Assembly: GCA_964514665.1 (NCBI GenBank)
Contig: CAZESH010000083.1
Coordinates: 1 to 14,919 of the forward strand
DNA: 14,919 nt
Direction: 5' to 3'
Source: CAZESH01 sp964514665
GTDB lineage: Bacteria; Bacillota; Bacilli; Paenibacillales; KCTC-25726
Both the position numbers and the translations under genes were made by a program. Shown here one piece after another: positions 1 through 4,985 of this stretch (the stretch's first letter is position 1; each line of letters opens with the position of its first letter). The notes beneath the pieces were generated by a model, which searched no databases, had not been told where the DNA came from, and saw nothing but the letters and a program-made list of their open reading frames with translations.

Positions 1-1
1 C

Positions 2-88
2 ATTAGCTGAGCCCATCCACAGGGGGTCATTGGCAGCATATGGTGTACCGCTTCCATTTGCTGCAGTATTCCATCCATCAAAAGTGTA
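2..88 (-). pseudogene. Frameshifted continuation of the YVTN/FN3 repeat protein
   Basis: Reading the minus strand from 88 down in the frame one base off the upstream gene gives 29 uninterrupted codons. They begin YTFDGWNTAANGSG and run to the window edge. They align residue for residue with the intact repeat of the same protein (YTFAGWNTAADGSG, residues 483-496) and end ...MGSAN where the intact copy reads MGTAN before VTLYAKW. This is therefore the displaced remainder of the second Listeria-Bacteroides repeat, not an independent gene. The lesion may be a genuine mutation or an assembly error; the sequence alone cannot decide. Confidence 0.8.
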
Positions 89-2057
89 AGCCGGTCTTCG
101 TCAGATTTCCAGTGTTGTCGGCAACAGTAACCGGAATTCCATTAGGGTATGGATTGCTGTCGATCGGCGCACTTCCACCTGTATTTCCGTTTCCGTTATA
201 GATCACGGTATACCCCGCCATGGAGTCTGGCATGGCGCTCGCTTCATTGGAATATCCGCTGGAGCCGCCGCTATTCACGGCTTTCACCACGAAGTAGTAG
301 TTGGTTCCGTTTGGTACTGTGATATAAGCTGTTGTACCGGTTACAGTAGCGACTGCCGAGGCGCCATAGCTGAGCGTAGTGGTTCCTTGGTACACCTCGT
401 ATGAAGTCGCTCCTGTCGAACCCGTCCAGGTCAGCATAACCAGACCATTCAGCGGCATCGCATTCAGACCAGTCGGCGCCACCGGCGCCGAGACTGACAC
501 CTGCCACTTCGCATACAGCGTCACATTGGCCGTACCCATGGCAAGGGCAGAGCCGACGGCATAAGTCGTTCCGCTGCCGTCCGCTGCCGTATTCCATCCG
601 GCAAAGGTGTAACCGCTCTTCGTCAGATTCCCGGTGTTGCCGGCAACGGTCACCGAAGCGCTCTGCAGGTACGTATTGCTGTCCGTCGGCACACTGCCTC
701 CCGTGTTTCCGTTGCCGTTATACGTCACCGTATAGGTGGGAGCGGCGGTGGGCGTTGCACTCACTTCATTGGAGTATCCGCTCGTGCCTCCGTAATTGGT
801 TGCTTTTATCGCAAAGTAGTAGGTCGTTCCGTTTGTCAGACTTGTAGCCGTATAGCTGGATGCCGTACCCGAGACGGAGGCAATGGCCGAAGCGCCGTAG
901 TTTCCTGCAGACGGCCCTTTGTACACACTGTATGTCACCGTATTCGGCGAGCTCGTCCAATTCAGCGTGATCTGACCATTCCCCGCCGAGGCACTCAAGC
1001 TCGTCGGCGCTGCCGGTGTTGTTACCAAGGCCGTAGGCACCATAAACTTCCCGAGGATGTACGAATTGGCGCTCAAACCATTGTACGTGCTCAGGACGTT
1101 ATTATTCGAGGTATCGATCACGCTGATGTTGTAGTCGCCAACATTGACCGCGTACGCGCGGGTGCCGTCTTGGGAGACCCCGATAGCGGCAGGAGATGCA
1201 GTACCCTGCAGGGAAATTGAGGACACCGCATTGGTGCTCGCATTAATCACGGAAACGGTACTGTCACCATGGTTTGCCACATAAACTTTACTCCCATCCG
1301 GTGAAACCTCCGTTGCCTTCGGACCGGTTCCGACAGTCACTGTGGCGGTTACCGAATCACTGGAAGTATCAATCACAGAGACGGTGCTATCATTCTCGTT
1401 TGCGACATAAATTTTGGTTCCGGCCGGATTGACTGACAAGCCGTTTGGACCCGAACCTACAGTAATTTTACTGGTTACTGTGTTGGTTGTCAGATCGACG
1501 ACATCGACAGTACTGGCATTGGTACAGAGGACATACAGCTTTCCTCCAACCACCACCATATCCACAGGACCTATATCGGTGGAAATAGGCGAAGTCACCG
1601 CCAGCGTACTCGTATTAATAATAGAAATCGTACCGTCTGCATTGTTAGCAACATAAGCCTTGCTGCCGTCCGCATTGAAAGCAATGCCGTGGGGATTTGT
1701 ACCAACATTAATCGTACTTGTTACGGTATTCGTCGAGGGATCAATCACGGAGACGGTATTGTCTCCCGCATTGGCGACAAAAACCTGCGTTCCGTTCGGA
1801 TTGACGGCCGCGCTGGCCGGCTGTGAGCCTACCGTGATGGGCGTCGCTTGCACCGTACCGGTTGTCAAATCGACCACATCCACGACACCCGCAAGAGTAC
1901 CACTGTTATAACTTGGTATGTATGCGGTGGTAAAAACGGAACTGGCGCTTGCATAAACCTTTTCTTGTTGTACGGGCAGTAGTGGCATGATAAGTCCGAA
2001 AATCAACACCCATACTATAAAAGTTCTGATCCGCTTGAAACGACGTTTTTTGTTCAC
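78..2057 (-). CDS. Secreted YVTN beta-propeller / FN3 / Listeria-Bacteroides repeat protein, prematurely terminated
   Basis: Predicted exported surface or extracellular protein, probably for adhesion or carbohydrate/protein binding; the substrate is unknown. The GTG start at 2057 is supported by an AAGGAAGG ribosome site about 7 nt upstream. Residues 1-37 form a signal peptide: a basic KKRRFKR start, a hydrophobic core, and likely cleavage after YASA. Residues about 40-345 hold roughly seven YVTN-type blades, recognisable from repeats such as KIYVANENDSTVSVID (215-230) and KVYVANHGDSTVSVIN (257-272). An FN3 domain covers about 348-436, a Listeria-Bacteroides repeat (GYTFAGW...LYAKW) about 442-518, a second FN3 about 525-610, and a second Listeria-Bacteroides repeat starts at about 616. 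That second repeat stops abruptly after KTGLHF, because one extra base near position 89-90 shifts the frame. Without it the protein would continue past the left edge of the window. In this family the missing C-terminus often carries further repeats or SLH wall anchors. Domain calls are confident; the function is inferred. Confidence 0.85.
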   Translation of the reverse strand: MNKKRRFKRIRTFIVWVLIFGLIMPLLPVQQEKVYASASSVFTTAYIPSYNSGTLAGVVDVVDLTTGTVQATPITVGSQPASAAVNPNGTQVFVANAGDNTVSVIDPSTNTVTSTINVGTNPHGIAFNADGSKAYVANNADGTISIINTSTLAVTSPISTDIGPVDMVVVGGKLYVLCTNASTVDVVDLTTNTVTSKITVGSGPNGLSVNPAGTKIYVANENDSTVSVIDTSSDSVTATVTVGTGPKATEVSPDGSKVYVANHGDSTVSVINASTNAVSSISLQGTASPAAIGVSQDGTRAYAVNVGDYNISVIDTSNNNVLSTYNGLSANSYILGKFMVPTALVTTPAAPTSLSASAGNGQITLNWTSSPNTVTYSVYKGPSAGNYGASAIASVSGTASSYTATSLTNGTTYYFAIKATNYGGTSGYSNEVSATPTAAPTYTVTYNGNGNTGGSVPTDSNTYLQSASVTVAGNTGNLTKSGYTFAGWNTAADGSGTTYAVGSALAMGTANVTLYAKWQVSVSAPVAPTGLNAMPLNGLVMLTWTGSTGATSYEVYQGTTTLSYGASAVATVTGTTAYITVPNGTNYYFVVKAVNSGGSSGYSNEASAMPDSMAGYTVIYNGNGNTGGSAPIDSNPYPNGIPVTVADNTGNLTKTGLHF

Positions 2058-2173
2058 AGCAAAACCTTCCTTCCTTAATTCTTGTATCTTTTACACTGAA
2101 CATGATCTTTCAATTGTTCCGATATGCCCTCGATATGCTCTAAATTCCATTTAACTACCACTATACCAATTTA

Positions 2174-2195
2174 GACTCAACAAAGAATCAACAAA
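2174..2195. repeat. Tandem 11-bp repeat upstream of the YVTN gene
   Basis: GACTCAACAAA (2174-2184) is followed directly by GAATCAACAAA (2185-2195), two abutting copies with one mismatch. They lie about 120 bp upstream of the GTG start of the secreted protein, between that gene and the rlmH terminator. A spacing of one helical turn is compatible with a regulator site, but no confident -35/-10 pair could be placed beside it. The rest of the 2058-2398 gap holds the terminator at 2211-2272 and AT-rich sequence with no convincing gene. Confidence 0.4.
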
Positions 2196-2210
2196 TCTCG
2201 AGCCCATACA

Positions 2211-2272
2211 ACAAAAACAGCGCCTGGCAACTGAATCCCCTGGAAAATAAGAGATATTCAGTCCTCAAGGCG
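2211..2272 (-). terminator. Probable rho-independent terminator downstream of rlmH
   Basis: On the minus strand a two-part stem forms. The outer arm CGCCT/AGGCG (2268-2272 with 2221-2225) and inner arm ACTGAAT/ATTCAGT (2256-2262 with 2230-2236) flank a 19-nt loop. The stem is followed by CTGTTTTTGTTGT (2220 downwards). It lies about 130 nt past the rlmH stop and ahead of the secreted-protein gene, so it probably ends transcription from the rlmH side. The internal loop and long apical loop make it less ideal than the other two terminators in the window. Confidence 0.6.
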
Positions 2273-2398
2273 ATGCAATTATTACTTCACATCCGAATAA
2301 TTTGCGTCGCAGTGTTTCAATTCATTATAGATTAGTGATCCGCTTAATATCCATCCTCTTTCGTAAAATCGTGCATAGTCCGAATCACAAATTTCTCC

Positions 2399-2878
2399 TC
2401 ACTTATGATACGGTTCTCCCCGCAGAATCTTAAACGCGCGATAAACCTGCTCCACCAGTACCAGGCGCATCAGCTGGTGGGGATAGGTGATACGGCCGAA
2501 GGAGAGCTTGCGGTCGGCGCGGCGCAGCAGGGCACCGGAGAGGCCGAGCGAGCCGCCGATGAAGAAGGTGACGTGGCTCTTGCCGTAGGTAGCCAGATGG
2601 TCGAGGTGGCCGGCCAGCTCGTCCGAGCTCCAGAGTTCTCCGTCAATCGCCAAGGCGATGACATGGCTGTCCGGTCGAATGTGCGCCGCCATCCGCTCGC
2701 CTTCCTTGTCGCGGATAATCGCCTCTTCTGCGGCGCTTAGCGCCTCAGGGGCTTTCTCGTCGGCGACTTCGGTGATGTTCAGCTTGGCATATGGGCCAAG
2801 CCGTTTCGCATACTCGGCGATGCCCTGCAGCAAATAGCGTTCCTTCAGCTTGCCGACGGCAATAATGTGAATTTGCAT
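2399..2878 (-). CDS. rlmH: 23S rRNA (pseudouridine-1915-N3)-methyltransferase RlmH
   Basis: SPOUT-class methyltransferase that uses S-adenosylmethionine to methylate N3 of pseudouridine 1915 in helix 69 of 23S rRNA on assembled 70S ribosomes; it acts in the cytoplasm. The 159-residue product has the family's usual length. Visible signatures are the MQIHIIAVGKLKE start, the SAM-loop motif FFIGGSLG (105-112), and the C-terminal block TYPHQLMRLVLVEQVYRA (131-148) ending GEPYHK. The reading frame stays open upstream to 3055, but the ATG at 2878 is chosen because GGAGGT lies 7 nt before it and the N-terminus matches the family exactly. The gene closes the wal-locus order (walJ, htrA, CxxH protein, rlmH) but is cut off from the upstream genes by an IS3-family element and a repeat-rich spacer, so it probably needs its own promoter or read-through. 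The 3' end resembles the staphylococcal orfX attachment core. Confidence 0.97.
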   Translation of the reverse strand: MQIHIIAVGKLKERYLLQGIAEYAKRLGPYAKLNITEVADEKAPEALSAAEEAIIRDKEGERMAAHIRPDSHVIALAIDGELWSSDELAGHLDHLATYGKSHVTFFIGGSLGLSGALLRRADRKLSFGRITYPHQLMRLVLVEQVYRAFKILRGEPYHK

Positions 2879-3060
2879 AGGTTTTACCTCCCGATTGCGC
2901 ATTTTGGAAAAGCCTGTCCGACTCTGTCTTCGGTCGAAAACCCGCTTCTCCACTGCACGATGTATGATGAAAAAGCCGCGTACCTTGAAAAGTTGCCATT
3001 TCAGCACGTCAAACAAGAAAGACCGCCAAAAAATTGACGATCCGATTTTACGCAAATGGA

Positions 3061-3093
3061 CACTTACTCGCGCATACTCACACTTTCTCGCGC
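3061..3093. repeat. Direct 13-bp repeat in the rlmH upstream spacer
   Basis: CACTTACTCGCGC (3061-3073) recurs as CACTTTCTCGCGC (3081-3093), with one mismatch and a 20-bp period. It is part of the repeat-rich, apparently non-coding stretch between rlmH (start 2878) and the IS left end (3245). The remainder of that gap, 2879-3060, contains the rlmH ribosome site and nothing else I can identify. Confidence 0.5.
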
Positions 3094-3105
3094 TTCCCGC
3101 TAGGC

Positions 3106-3180
3106 GTTAATGCATTTCTGTAGGTAATTTTCTCACTTCAAGGCTTTTCTCCGAACGTTAATGCAGATCTGCAGGTAAAT
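3106..3180. repeat. Pair of 24-bp direct repeats
   Basis: GTTAATGCATTTCTGTAGGTAA is found at 3106-3127 and GTTAATGCAGATCTGCAGGTAA at 3157-3178, with three differences and a 51-bp period. The second copy contains the perfect palindrome TGCAGATCTGCA. A partial third copy in inverse orientation (TTACCTGCAGAT) lies at 3228-3239. Such repeats between genes suggest a dispersed extragenic element, but only this locus is visible here. Confidence 0.6.
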
Positions 3181-3239
3181 TGGCGGTCTAGCAACAGATC
3201 CCGGCTAATCGGGACTCGTCCGCTTGATTACCTGCAGAT
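3167..3239. repeat. 73-bp palindromic element with nested stems
   Basis: Arms ATCTGCAGGTAA (3167-3178) and TTACCTGCAGAT (3228-3239) are perfect 12-bp complements. Symmetrically inside lie GCGG (3183-3186) and CCGC (3220-3223), each four bases from its arm. At the centre is a 5-bp hairpin, TCCCG-gctaat-CGGGA (3199-3214). The fold works on either strand. There is no T-tract, so a terminator is unlikely. It looks like an extragenic palindrome or miniature inverted-repeat element. The IS3-family element begins only 5 bp beyond it. Confidence 0.65.
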
Positions 3240-3244
3240 TCTCC

Positions 3245-3280
3245 TAGGCCCCCTTAATAAACTGGAGAACTCACCCACAA
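3245..3280 (+). repeat. Left terminal inverted repeat of the IS3-family element
   Basis: Begins TAGGCCCCCTTAAT, followed by AAACTGGAGAACTCACCCACAA. The outer 14 bp match the right end perfectly. The inner CTGGAG and CCCACAA blocks also match after a 3-4 nt gap. Confidence 0.85.
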
Positions 3281-3314
3281 GGATTTACAATGCTATTAAG
3301 GGAGAGGATTCAGT

Positions 3315-3632
3315 ATGGGGAATAGGAAAGATGCGTTTCGTTTAAAAGTGGTTCGAGAAGTATTATCGGGCATTAAGGCAGGTGTAGTTGCCAGAACGTA
3401 TGGCCTACACCCCGAGACAGTTCGTCAATGGGTGAGGACATACCGCGATCAGATCAGTGAGGATGAAATTCCCGCACCTGACGAACATCTACAGCAGCTG
3501 ATGAGACTACAAGAACTCGAAGAAAAGTATGAAAAAGCGATGAAGGTACTTGGTGAAAAAGAACTTGAAAACGAGATCCTTCGGGAGCTTTTAAAAAAGA
3601 CCAACCCCGCTTATCCGAAAAATACGAAGTAG
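3315..3632 (+). CDS. IS3-family transposase OrfA (HTH subunit)
   Basis: Small DNA-binding protein of 105 residues that recognises IS ends and supplies the N-terminus of the OrfAB transposase. A helix-turn-helix is visible at about residues 10-40 (REVLSGIKAGVVARTYGLH, then PETVRQWVRTY). It is followed at about 58-92 by a heptad-rich leucine-zipper segment (LQQLMRLQELEEKYEKAMKV and on) for multimerisation. The ATG at 3315 has GGGAGAGGA upstream. Near the 3' end the codons TTA AAA AAG carry an A6G slippery heptamer, so a fraction of ribosomes should shift to -1 and continue into orfB. The unshifted product ends ten residues later. This pattern is characteristic of IS3 elements, where OrfA alone usually represses transposition. 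Confidence 0.93.
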   Translation: MGNRKDAFRLKVVREVLSGIKAGVVARTYGLHPETVRQWVRTYRDQISEDEIPAPDEHLQQLMRLQELEEKYEKAMKVLGEKELENEILRELLKKTNPAYPKNTK

Positions 3633-3654
3633 CAGACCAGTTCATTAAGCGGGG
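3593..3654 (+). promoter_or_regulatory. Programmed -1 ribosomal frameshift signal (A6G plus stem-loop)
   Basis: The heptamer A AAA AAG occupies 3593-3599 with codon phase TTA|AAA|AAG in orfA, the canonical -1 slip phase. Five bases later a perfect 9-bp stem forms between CCCCGCTTA (3605-3613) and TAAGCGGGG (3646-3654), enclosing a 32-nt loop. GGGAG (3583-3587) just upstream may act as an internal Shine-Dalgarno-like stimulator. The shifted frame is open from 3599 through the orfB stop at 4564, predicting a 416-residue OrfAB fusion (95 + 321). Confidence 0.9.
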
Positions 3655-3673
3655 AGAAAAAGCAACACTGGTC

Positions 3674-4564
3674 TTGGCCACCGTTGGCTTGGCAGAATCC
3701 ACTTACTATGATCGAAAGAAGCGAGCCGCTAGCCCGAAAACAGAGTCACCTTCAGATCGTCAGAGGGGTCGTCCTATTCCCGGATACTCTCACACGGAAA
3801 CCAATGAAAAAGTATGTGACGAACAAATCAAGGAATGGTTGCTCGAACTCCTCGAAGGTGAAGAACATGTCTACGGCTACAAACTTCTTGCGCAATGTAT
3901 TCGTGATCGATATGGTGTGACGCTAAACAAAAAAAAATCGTATCGCCTGTGCAAGGAACTAGGGATTCTTCAAAAACAGCGTGAGCGGGTTCGAACGCAT
4001 CCGCGCAGATTGCCGAAGAACCGGGTCATTACGGGATTAAACCAACTCTGGCAGATGGACATTAAATATGGCTATGTGATTGGAAAAGAGCGTTTCTTTT
4101 TTGTACTCAGCATCATTGATGTGTTTGATCGCGTTGTTGTTGGGCAGTACAGAGGGCCGGTCTGTGAAACCAAACACGTGGTTCAAACGCTAGGGCATGC
4201 CCTGCAGAGCCGGATCAAGCCGGGTGAAACGATGCCTGTCATTCGCACAGACAATGGGCCACAGTTCGTCAGCAAGTTATTTGGAGATACGTGTGAGAGC
4301 CTGGACATCGTGCATGAACGTATCCCACCGCGGACACCGAATCTAAATGCTTATATGGAGTCGTTCCATAGTCTGCTTGAACGCGATCTGTTTAGCAAAA
4401 GGGACTTCCTGACCTTCGAGGAAGCCTATGAAGCACTGGATCAATATATGGACTTCTACAACAACCGCAAGATGCATGGCAGCCTAAAGCGAATGCCTCC
4501 AGCGAAGTTTTCGAAGTGGGTCAAGACACTGGAGGATTCATCCGTATTTCATAAAGCGATGTAA
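3674..4564 (+). CDS. IS3-family transposase OrfB (DDE integrase domain)
   Basis: Catalytic part of the IS3 transposase, which cuts and joins IS ends through a figure-eight/circle intermediate. The conserved acidic triad is D129 (LWQMDIKYG), D193 (IRTDNGPQF) and E229 (NAYMESFHSLLERD). The spacing of 35 residues between the last two is the IS3/retroviral-integrase signature. An HTH_21-like region precedes it (about 65-105, HVYGYKLLAQCIRDRYGV). A conserved tail YNNRKMHGSL (262-271) follows. The listed start is a TTG with no convincing ribosome site, and the frame is open upstream to the slippery site at 3599, so the real product is almost certainly the OrfAB fusion made by -1 frameshifting. No stop, frameshift or missing catalytic residue is seen. 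Confidence 0.94.
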   Translation: MATVGLAESTYYDRKKRAASPKTESPSDRQRGRPIPGYSHTETNEKVCDEQIKEWLLELLEGEEHVYGYKLLAQCIRDRYGVTLNKKKSYRLCKELGILQKQRERVRTHPRRLPKNRVITGLNQLWQMDIKYGYVIGKERFFFVLSIIDVFDRVVVGQYRGPVCETKHVVQTLGHALQSRIKPGETMPVIRTDNGPQFVSKLFGDTCESLDIVHERIPPRTPNLNAYMESFHSLLERDLFSKRDFLTFEEAYEALDQYMDFYNNRKMHGSLKRMPPAKFSKWVKTLEDSSVFHKAM

Positions 4565-4604
4565 CGCCTTGAAAAAATTAGCTATTCTACAAATGATTAA
4601 ACGA

Positions 4605-4636
4605 TTGTGGGCAAGACTCCAGATTAAGGGGGCCTA
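4605..4636 (-). repeat. Right terminal inverted repeat of the IS3-family element
   Basis: Read on the minus strand it begins TAGGCCCCCTTAAT and continues CTGGAGTCTTGCCCACAA, the partner of the left end. It starts 40 bp after the orfB stop. Confidence 0.85.
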
Positions 4637-4643
4637 ACCGGAT

Positions 4644-4766
4644 TTACATGAACAGTTGACGGGAGCCAGTCCAACGGATCGCGCGGGGCATGTGCAACGG
4701 CTTCCGGGAGCTCGTGCGACTCTTGCAGGCACCCGTGGAACGCCAGCTGATCTTTATTGGGGACAT
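4644..4766 (-). CDS. Possible 40-residue basic small protein after the CxxH gene
   Basis: An ATG at 4766 lies 8 nt from GGAGGG, and that ribosome site directly abuts the TGA of the CxxH/CxxC gene, so translational coupling is possible. The predicted peptide begins MSPIKISWRS, is rich in R, K and S, and ends RQLFM just 8 bp from the IS right end. I recognise no family. The alternative minus frame over the same bases is also open and looks more protein-like, but it has no start codon. The stretch could therefore be a decayed gene or non-coding. Low confidence as a real gene. Confidence 0.25.
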   Translation of the reverse strand: MSPIKISWRSTGACKSRTSSRKPLHMPRAIRWTGSRQLFM

Positions 4767-4780
4767 CACTCTCGCCCTCC

Positions 4781-4954
4781 TCAAATCACCAGAAAACGGC
4801 CCTCCTGCCCGCATCCGTGTTCCTCGCACCGCTCCGGAGGCGTCCATGCGGTAAAAGCGGTCTGCTGCAAATCGATAATATCGGGGGCTTCTTCATATTC
4901 GTCTACGAATCGATCGATGGCCAGTTCCAGATGTTCTTTGCAAACTACATACAT
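4781..4954 (-). CDS. CxxH/CxxC family mini-protein (BA_5709/YyzF-like)
   Basis: A 57-residue cytoplasmic protein of unknown function, probably metal-binding, found next to htrA and rlmH in Bacillales. It reads MYVVCKEHLELAID at the N-terminus, giving the first motif C5-x-x-H8. The middle has acidic VDEYEEAPDI (17-26) and AFTAWTPP (33-40). The second motif region is RCEEHGCGQE, with C43, H46 and C48. The family typically has C-x-x-C at that point; here the fourth position is histidine with a cysteine two residues on. The ATG at 4954 follows GGGAGG by about 13 nt, a little long, but no other start exists in frame. It begins 31 nt after the htrA stop, so the two are probably co-transcribed. The family assignment rests on recall of conserved motifs; the function is undetermined. 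Confidence 0.85.
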   Translation of the reverse strand: MYVVCKEHLELAIDRFVDEYEEAPDIIDLQQTAFTAWTPPERCEEHGCGQEGRFLVI

Positions 4955-4985
4955 AAAAGGCGTTGGTCCTCCCTGCTCCTGCTGT

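Larger units (their letters stand above)
3245..4636 (+). mobile_element. IS3-family insertion sequence, 1,392 bp, apparently intact
   Basis: The ends are defined by inverted repeats starting TAGGCCCCCTTAAT (3245-3258), matched perfectly by 4623-4636 and continuing imperfectly inward to about 36 and 32 bp. Inside are orfA (HTH) and orfB (DDE integrase) in the -1 relative frame, joined by an A6G slippery site. Length and organisation fit the IS3 family. It is oriented against the surrounding minus-strand operon and separates the CxxH protein gene from rlmH. Flanking bases CTCC and ACCG do not form a direct duplication, so target duplication is not evident. Both ORFs and both ends appear undamaged, so the copy may be active. 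Confidence 0.92.

Noticed and set aside
271..1911. Several plus- and minus-strand ORFs inside the YVTN repeat gene
   Set aside because: They arise from the repetitive coding sequence read in other frames and contain no independent start signals or domains.
2285..2398. In-frame 38-codon extension after the rlmH TGA (GEICDSDYARFYERGW...) ending in TAATAA, and a 14-codon GTG ORF with GAGGAG
   Set aside because: An open stretch of this length is expected by chance fairly often. RlmH already has its full family length and normal C-terminus, and nothing suggests stop-codon recoding.
2879..3055. N-terminal extension of RlmH by 59 residues
   Set aside because: The extension does not resemble the family. 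The ATG at 2878 has an ideal ribosome site and gives the standard 159-residue protein.
4690..4854. Plus-strand 54-codon ORF beginning MCNGFRELVRLLQ with high GC at third positions
   Set aside because: It has no ribosome site and lies antisense to the better supported CxxH/CxxC gene, whose motifs and start signals are clear.
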